Notes under the pieces: generated by a model | Databases searched by the model: none | Told to the model about the DNA's origin: nothing | Seen by the model: only the letters and a program-made list of their open reading frames with translations | Made by a program: the position numbers and the translations under genes | In this document: one piece after another, positions 4,947 through 7,293 of the stretch | Numbering within the stretch: position 1 is the first letter of the stretch | Layout: each line of letters starts with the position of its first letter | Assembly: GCA_947379685.1 (NCBI GenBank) | Contig: CANCOG010000251.1 | Coordinates: 1-7,293, forward strand | DNA length: 7,293 nt | Direction: 5' to 3' | From: Flavipsychrobacter stenotrophus | Lineage (GTDB): Bacteria > Bacteroidota > Bacteroidia > Chitinophagales > Chitinophagaceae

Positions 4947-6746
4947 TTACATCTTCTCTGGCAACCTGATTCCCAATAATCCCATAGCATGGCGCAAAAC
5001 CATTGCCGTCATTACGGCCATCATTAATCGGAGCTGTTTCTTTTCTTCGTTCTCGGCCTTTGCAATGCTGAGTTCGGCGTAGAAGGAATTAAAGCTTTGT
5101 GCTAACTGGAAGCTGTAATTACATAATTCTGAAGGGTTTAATTCATCAGAAGCTGCGGCAAGTACAGATGGGTATTGTTCCAGTTGAAGTATCATTTTCT
5201 TTTCCAGGGGAAGGATATGCTCATTTACGATTAACGCGGGCAGTTCATTTGTACCGGGGACCAATTTGATATTTTCCTTCCTGAGAATGGAACAGATACG
5301 GGCATGGGCATACTGTATGAATGTTGCTGTGAACCCGTGCAGGTCTCTTGACTCCTTTGGGTCGAAGATCATTTTCTTCTTAGGTTCTACCCTGAGCAGG
5401 TAAAATTTCAGTGCACCTAGACCAATTGTTTCATAGAGAGTTTCCAATTCTTCAGCTGTAAATCCTTCTGTTTTCCCTGATTGTTCTGTCTGCTCTCTCG
5501 ATAGTCTGATCATTTCATCGACCATGTCATCGGCATCAACCACGGTTCCTTCACGGCTTTTCATACGTCCGCTCGGCAGCTCCACCATGCCATAGGAAAG
5601 GTGGTAAATACCATCGGCACAAGGTTCACCCATTTTTTTAAGAATGAGTTTCAGCACCTGCATGTGGTAATTCTGCTCGTCAGCAATTACGTATATTGAT
5701 TTATCGAGCTGGAAATCATTGTATTTCAATTCAGCGGTGCCGAGGTCCTGAGTGATATATACGGAGGTTCCATCACCACGAAGCAGCAATTTTTCGTCCA
5801 GTCCGTCTTCCTTCAGATCAATCCATACAGAACCATTTTCCTTTTTGAAAAGCACACCTTTCTCTAAGCCTTTCTCTACTAGTTTCTTTCCCAGCAGGTA
5901 GGTATTGCTTTCGTGATACACCTTATCGAAGGTGATGCCCAGGCGTTTGTAGGTAACATCGAAGCCTTCATACACCCATCCATTCATGGTTTCCCAGAGG
6001 TGACGTACATCGGCATCGCCGGCTTCCCACTGGCGCAGCATTTCCTGAGCTTCCAGCATGAGGGGGGCCTCCTTTTCAGCAACCTTTTCATCGGTACCTG
6101 CGGCCACCATTGTGGCTACCTCTTGTTTCAGAAGGTCATTGAATTTTACATAGTAGTAACCCGCCAGGTGATCGCCCTTCATGCCAGCTGATTCAGGAGT
6201 AGCACCATTTGCCAGGTGCTTCCAGGCAATCATCGATTTGCAAATATGTATGCCCCTGTCATTGATCAGATTGGCTTTTATAACATTATTGCCGGTCGTT
6301 TTTAATATCTCAGCCACGGCCGCACCCAGAAAGATGTTTCTCAGGTGACCGAAGTGGAGTGGCTTATTGGTGTTGGGCGATGAATATTCCACCATCACCT
6401 TATTTTCATGCTCAGGCTGGAGGCCAAAGCTGGTATTATTGAAATTTTCTGTAAGAAATGACACCCAAACGCTGTCCTTAACCGACATATTGAGAAAACC
6501 ACTAACAATTGCATATCCCGAAAAGAGTGGGGTATTGGTCACAAGGTAATCTCCCAGCTGCGCACCCAGCGCGTCCGGCTTCATGCGGAGCAATTTCACA
6601 AAAGGAAACAGGACAACGGTATAGTCGCCTGTAAACTCAGGCTTGGTCAAATTGATCTGAATTTGGGCGGGATTTATCTCCACATCCGGAAACAAATTTT
6701 TTAAAGCGAATTCTACTGCAACTTTTAACTGATCGGAAAGCGTCAT
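4947..6746 (-). CDS. argS: Arginyl-tRNA synthetase
   Basis: ArgS, a class I aminoacyl-tRNA synthetase in the cytoplasm, activates arginine with ATP and charges tRNA-Arg. At 599 residues it has near-typical length and all expected parts. Residues 1 to about 100 form the ArgRS-specific N-terminal domain that helps tRNA binding. The HIGH-type motif HFGH is at 131-134 within SSPNTNKPLHFGHLRN, which is highly characteristic of ArgRS. The Rossmann catalytic domain continues to a KMSKS-equivalent at 394-400 (RMKSREG). The C-terminal helical anticodon-binding domain carries QYAHAR (478-483) and ends in GIRLPEKM, a typical ArgRS terminus. The degenerate KMSKS loop is normal for the family. The ATG at 6746 begins the N-terminal domain directly and lies 18 nt below an exact -7 box. 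It appears to be an intact housekeeping gene. Confidence 0.98.
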   Translation of the reverse strand: MTLSDQLKVAVEFALKNLFPDVEINPAQIQINLTKPEFTGDYTVVLFPFVKLLRMKPDALGAQLGDYLVTNTPLFSGYAIVSGFLNMSVKDSVWVSFLTENFNNTSFGLQPEHENKVMVEYSSPNTNKPLHFGHLRNIFLGAAVAEILKTTGNNVIKANLINDRGIHICKSMIAWKHLANGATPESAGMKGDHLAGYYYVKFNDLLKQEVATMVAAGTDEKVAEKEAPLMLEAQEMLRQWEAGDADVRHLWETMNGWVYEGFDVTYKRLGITFDKVYHESNTYLLGKKLVEKGLEKGVLFKKENGSVWIDLKEDGLDEKLLLRGDGTSVYITQDLGTAELKYNDFQLDKSIYVIADEQNYHMQVLKLILKKMGEPCADGIYHLSYGMVELPSGRMKSREGTVVDADDMVDEMIRLSREQTEQSGKTEGFTAEELETLYETIGLGALKFYLLRVEPKKKMIFDPKESRDLHGFTATFIQYAHARICSILRKENIKLVPGTNELPALIVNEHILPLEKKMILQLEQYPSVLAAASDELNPSELCNYSFQLAQSFNSFYAELSIAKAENEEKKQLRLMMAVMTAMVLRHAMGLLGIRLPEKM

Positions 6747-6764
6747 TGAACTTTATTGTTTGCG

Positions 6765-6772
6765 CAAAAATA
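6765..6772 (-). promoter_or_regulatory. -7 box for argS
   Basis: The minus strand reads TATTTTTG, an exact TAnnTTTG match, 18 nt before the ATG, implying a leader of about 12-16 nt. The expected -33 TTG at 17-23 bp upstream is not apparent. Confidence 0.5.
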
Positions 6773-7079
6773 GATTTTATTTGTGAGTGGAACACGCACA
6801 CTAGTAGGTTGTGGATAAGTAGAGAGGGTGATGCCAAGCCCTAGTAACTTCAACTAAATAGCGTAGAATAAATGGCCATATCATTTTTAGATTTATTGGA
6901 ATTCGACATGCCTTATCTCCAGTTTTAAGATATTAAGGATATTGTAATGATGAAATAGTAATTGCGATTTATAGACAACTTTTTTGAAAGCACCTCCTGA
7001 AATAAGATTTTTCCTAGCCTAGTTATAAAATTGCCTATCTTACATTTTATTTTGATTTTGATTGTAAAATATTACACAT
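6773..7079. other. AT-rich divergent intergenic region between argS and the right-edge gene
   Basis: No tRNA, convincing small gene or repeat is seen in these 307 bases. One sequence on the plus strand, TGTGGATAA (6810-6818), is an exact DnaA-box 9-mer (reverse complement TTATCCACA) but stands alone. Base composition falls towards the right, with many A and T runs from about 6840 on. The region separates housekeeping argS from a gene of different character and may be an island boundary; that is inference. Confidence 0.45.
7030..7060 (+). promoter_or_regulatory. Candidate promoter of the right-edge gene
   Basis: TTG at 7031-7033 is followed after 19 bp by TGATTTTG (7053-7060), one mismatch from TAnnTTTG. 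The spacing fits the Bacteroidota TTG/N17-23/TAnnTTTG pattern and would leave a leader of about 15 nt before the ATG at 7080. A second near-match (TTATTTTG, 7047-7054) overlaps it, so the exact box is uncertain. Confidence 0.3.
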
Positions 7080-7293
7080 ATGGTGTCTGCGGCTTTAAAA
7101 ATAGTTGGAGAAGAAGTATTAAAAAAAATAATTGACGGCGCAACAAAACGTCTCAGTAAAGATATTTTGCACGTGCCTGAAGGTGACTATAAAAAAATAA
7201 TTAATAAGTTTCCCGAATTGTATGAAACTCATTGGAATGAAATCTGTAAATGGGCGTATTCAATCCCTTTTATAGGCCTTAGGACACCAGTAA
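7080..7293 (+). CDS. N-terminal 71 residues of an unknown protein, possibly a STAND/NACHT-type NTPase (3' truncated by window)
   Basis: The frame opens at ATG 7080, with an in-frame TAA at 7065-7067 just upstream, and remains open to the window end. Residues 4-29 form an amphipathic Lys/Glu-rich helix (SAALKIVGEEVLKKIIDGAT...). A second helical section follows (DYKKIINKFPELYETHWNEI), then CKWAYSIPFIGLRTPV. There is no signal peptide or membrane helix, so the product is probably cytoplasmic. In many large STAND/NACHT proteins, including Avs-type antiphage proteins, a helical N-terminal domain and a 'W(S/A)..I.F.G...P' approach segment come just before the nucleotide-binding domain. The visible text resembles that, but no P-loop is in the window. 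G+C by hand count is about 35% (74 of 213), lower than the argS stretches I sampled (40-57%), which would fit acquired DNA. The coding call is reasonable; the family is a guess. Confidence 0.6.
   Translation, partial: MVSAALKIVGEEVLKKIIDGATKRLSKDILHVPEGDYKKIINKFPELYETHWNEICKWAYSIPFIGLRTPV

Noticed and set aside
5913..6191. Long plus-strand open frame antisense to argS
   Set aside because: It is a shadow frame of a highly conserved gene; no start signal or independent coding character.
6872..6928. Eighteen-codon frame (MAISFLDLLEFDMPYLQF) in the argS-side intergenic region
   Set aside because: Too short, no promoter or ribosome signal nearby, and random short frames are frequent in such sequence.
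1..7293. CRISPR array, tRNA or rRNA gene, or transposase in the window
   Set aside because: No regularly spaced direct repeats, cloverleaf-like sequence, rRNA core segments or transposase-like frames were found on reading both strands.

Overview
The window looks like ordinary chromosomal DNA from a member of the Bacteroidota, most likely Chitinophagaceae or a relative. Four things point there. Several genes are preceded by the Bacteroidota-type -7 element TAnnTTTG. No gene start has a clear Shine-Dalgarno sequence. Secreted proteins are common, with Lys/Arg-rich signal peptides, several processed just before Gln, plus one lipoprotein. The argS product has the Bacteroidota-like signature MKSREGTVV. 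The family-level placement is inference.

Layout, left to right: (1) the 3' end of a plus-strand gene (2-310), probably the C-terminal beta-sandwich of a glycoside-hydrolase-like protein; (2) convergent to it, a minus-strand lipoprotein c-type cytochrome (328-726) starting at TTG; (3) two minus-strand secreted proteins of unknown function (886-1374 and 1621-2127), the first with a strong terminator and a recognisable promoter; (4) across a short divergent gap, two plus-strand membrane-associated unknowns (2176-2493 and 2602-3189), the second ending in a perfect 20-bp hairpin; (5) a minus-strand DEAD-box RNA helicase with a DbpA-type C-terminal RNA-binding domain (3339-4664); (6) minus-strand arginyl-tRNA synthetase argS (4947-6746), separated from the helicase by a 79-bp imperfect palindrome that resembles a dispersed repeat; (7) an AT-rich 333-bp gap and the first 71 codons of a plus-strand gene (7080-7293, cut by the window edge) that may be a STAND/NACHT-type NTPase.

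The central block (helicase plus ArgS) is translation and ribosome housekeeping. The helicase probably acts on 23S rRNA during ribosome assembly, and ArgS charges tRNA-Arg. They face the same way but are probably separate transcription units, since the helicase has its own -7 box and a palindrome lies between them. The small envelope proteins to the left have no evident shared pathway.

I did not find a complete previously undescribed system. The best lead is the truncated gene at the right edge, where base composition drops and the sequence beyond the window would decide the matter. Secondary leads are the palindromic repeat, the possibly near-leaderless helicase mRNA, and the uncharacterised membrane-anchored family at 2602-3189.
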